From Istiophorus platypterus (Eukaryota > Chordata > Actinopteri > Istiophoriformes > Istiophoridae), in contig CM029128.1 of NCBI GenBank assembly GCA_016859345.1, positions 21,026,604-21,090,603 on the forward strand: a stretch of DNA of 64,000 bases. The letters are read 5' to 3'. The notes beneath the pieces were generated by a model, which was not told where the DNA came from, did not search any database, and saw nothing but the letters and a program-made list of their open reading frames with translations. Made by a program: the position numbers and the translations under genes. Shown here one piece after another: positions 62,099 through 64,000 of this stretch (its first letter is position 1; every line of letters begins with the position of its first letter).

Positions 62099-63260
62099 GG
62101 GGTCTGTACCACAATGTGAGATTAGTAGGTTATCAAGCTATCTTTGGGCTTATCTCAGATTTTCTGGCATCACAAAACTGGCTCACTTTTAACTGGGGTA
62201 TATCACCATGGTAACAATTGCTGCATGGATAACCTGCTCCAGAGCAAGTTAACTTCAGAGGATCACATCAAAACCTATCAACAGTCATCAATCATCATTC
62301 CTAAAGGATCCTGACACGGACAAAATAAAGAACAATAGATATTTTATAGATCAGTGGAATTGTTTTGCTGCTCCAGGCTTGCAGCTGCATTTTAATTGAA
62401 AGATTCTTTAAAAATTCTTTCATTCCTGACAGTGTCAATAATTTTAGCTCAGAATAACATCAATGAAAAATATGTCCTCTGCTATCTTTTAATAGAAAAA
62501 AATCCAAAACTCTTCAATATTTCCCATGATTAATGCTCAGAGGGTTATCCACCCTTCGACAGTTTTCAGTACAGGCATTCCTGTAGCTTAGTGCATGGAA
62601 TTCACAGTCAACCCACAGTGACAGGATTCCCATCCGATCTCTGCACCAATCATAGGTCTCCGTTCATCTGTCAACCAAACACTCCCTTTATAATTATAAA
62701 TTCATACTTCAGTCAGACAGACCTAATTAGACATGAACTCATTATCATCTCCTCTCTGCTTTGGCAGCAAAATATTTTGACATTGCTTCTAACTTTTTAA
62801 TGTGCACCACATATTCAGAGCAGTTTGCGTATAAAAAGAAAAACAGAGCAGAAAATACTCTGTAGTATAGATTATAATACTTGTTTACAGTACTTTATAT
62901 CCTAGTTTGATATTAGGAAATAATTTCTGCTGTTTTTACAGCCTCTTATTTTATTCTAGTTACATGATCATATTGTTTACATTTCATCTGGTTGAATGTC
63001 ACTTTCTACCATCGCAGCAATTTGCTTATTCATCTTAAATCACATTGACTGCTTCCTTCATGGTTCGGATTATGTTGCTTCACATTAACACCTCTGCTTC
63101 TTTCACATGATAGCTCTCGTAGCTGGATACGTGAACCCACAGGTAACTGAGCCAGCAGTTTGATACAGGTTATCCAGGGAGGCCAATATTAGGCTCAGTG
63201 AAGCCAGAGAGGCCCAAGAGAGCCAGGCTAAGTTAAGCTCAGTTCCTGGTACAGGTCTGT
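62099..63260. mobile_element. Probable non-autonomous DNA transposon with inverted ends
   Basis: The left end ggggtctgtaccacaatgtg and the reverse complement of the right end (agacctgtaccaggaactga) share GWCTGTACCA. Subterminal phrases also mirror each other: ggttatcaagctatctttgg, and its counterpart agcctaatattggcctccct followed by ggataacctg on the opposite strand. There is no coding capacity. The family is not identified and the exact ends and target duplication are uncertain. Confidence 0.45.
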
Positions 63261-63433
63261 GGTGTCCATGTGTTTTTTATTGAATCGTTGCAGTAAAAGG
63301 CTGTGGTAGTTGAAATTCAAATTGCATATATTTCAATGTGTGTGTACCTGCATGTGTTTGTATGTATGTTTGGGTGTGTGGTGCATGAATTTTAATTGCT
63401 TTATTTGCATGTTAACAACCCACCTCTGACACT

Positions 63434-63459
63434 AACACACACACACACACACACACGCA

Positions 63460-63508
<49 letters not shown>
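63434..63508. repeat. (CA)n microsatellite
   Basis: A CA array with two interruptions (GCACAA), followed 90 bp later by GT and GA arrays (63594-63680). Confidence 0.95.
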
Positions 63509-64000
63509 CAGATGTTTACTTGGCCCCCAGTGAGCTCTGCTTTGTGAGACAGCTGCCATCAACCATCCTGCTGATATAGTCAGTATAACCCTATGTGTGT
63601 GTGTGTGAGAGAGAGAGAGACAGAGTGTGTATATGTGTGTGAGAGGGAGAGAGAGAGAGAGAGAGAGAGAGCGCGTGTGTGTGTCTGTGCGTGCATTATG
63701 TGGGCATTAATAAATAAAGATTAATGAATTAGAAAATTTCCAAAGAAGAATTTCTGTTGTACCAACCTTTCTCTACCTCTTTCTCTTTTTGTTTCATCAT
63801 GTATAATATCTATCTTATCTTTCATGGCTCCTCCTCTTAGTTGTGTAGTAGTAGTAGTAGTAGTAGAAAAATGTATTCATTGCTTTATAGCTGTTTCACT
63901 GCTCAGAGTGGAAAGACTTTTTTTGTCACAACAGAATTTGATCCATGCAGAGCCATATAAATAAATGATTTTGTTTAATGTGTGCAGGGAGTCACACAGC

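Larger units (their letters stand above)
61350..64000. other. DCC intron (part), no upstream exon found
   Basis: The intron upstream of the first FN3-3 exon seen here. It holds a TTTTG repeat (61532-61553), a probable DNA transposon (62099-63260), a CA array (63434-63508), GT/GA arrays (63594-63680) and an AGT array (63847-63866). I found no match to the preceding FN3-2/FN3-3 coding segment. Confidence 0.65.

Noticed and set aside
61360..64000. A possible further upstream DCC exon (FN3-2 to FN3-3 start)
   Set aside because: No minus-strand frame resembles the expected segment; the area is intron with repeats and a probable transposon.

Overview
The window is vertebrate nuclear DNA, most probably from a ray-finned (teleost) fish. 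It is intron-dominated and AT-rich, with many long (CA)n, (GA)n, (CTAT)n and (AAT)n microsatellites, a tRNA-derived SINE of a type common in fish, and small non-autonomous DNA transposons. The only protein-coding gene I can support is on the minus strand. It is the 3'-proximal part of DCC, the netrin-1 receptor (deleted in colorectal carcinoma). Fifteen consecutive internal exons were placed with GT/AG borders. Their reading phases join without a break (2,287 coding nt, about 762 residues). The order of conserved segments matches DCC rather than its paralogue neogenin, as shown by the P1 motif RPPDLWIHHEEMEMKNIE, the TTYEA junction and SQKDLRPP.

Reading right to left, the exons encode most of the third fibronectin type III (FN3) domain (61349-58621) and FN3-4 (56477-54348). 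They continue with the alternatively spliced FN3-4/FN3-5 linker plus FN3-5 (47532-45340) and FN3-6 (41197-39830). A 33-nt microexon and a 66-nt exon follow for the extracellular juxtamembrane stalk (39696-35757), then the transmembrane exon (23678-23516). The cytoplasmic tail comes next: P1 (22289-22066), a spacer (21455-21339), an exon with the aspartate equivalent to the mammalian caspase site (11648-11499), and an exon with an Ala/Pro/Gln-rich insert and P2 (4846-4538). The immunoglobulin domains, FN3-1, FN3-2 and the start of FN3-3 lie beyond the right edge. The last exon(s), with the C-terminal P3 motif, lie beyond the left edge.

The introns hold the rest. Two copies of a Harbinger-type non-autonomous element lie in opposite orientations: 6170-6823, with TTA duplications and an in-frame 183-bp tandem duplication, and 53589-54067, sitting inside a CTA/GCT-rich tract. 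Other contents are a SINE near 30616-30897, a foldback mini-element at 38578-38634, a probable DNA transposon with inverted ends at about 62099-63260, a possible hAT transposase relic near 32713-32949, degenerate low-complexity tracts (34260-35150, 46770-47190, 50720-51118, 53030-53588) and large microsatellite arrays. Several repeat-poor stretches, especially 54690-55215, 10030-10560, 25320-25520, 44255-44450 and 51115-51310, look like candidate conserved non-coding elements.

I saw no prokaryotic genes, CRISPR array, rRNA or intact tRNA gene. The most informative biology is in how DCC is spliced: a second in-frame 3' splice site in the FN3-4/FN3-5 linker, the phase-1 microexon, and a (TC)n microsatellite that forms the pyrimidine tract of one FN3-3 exon.
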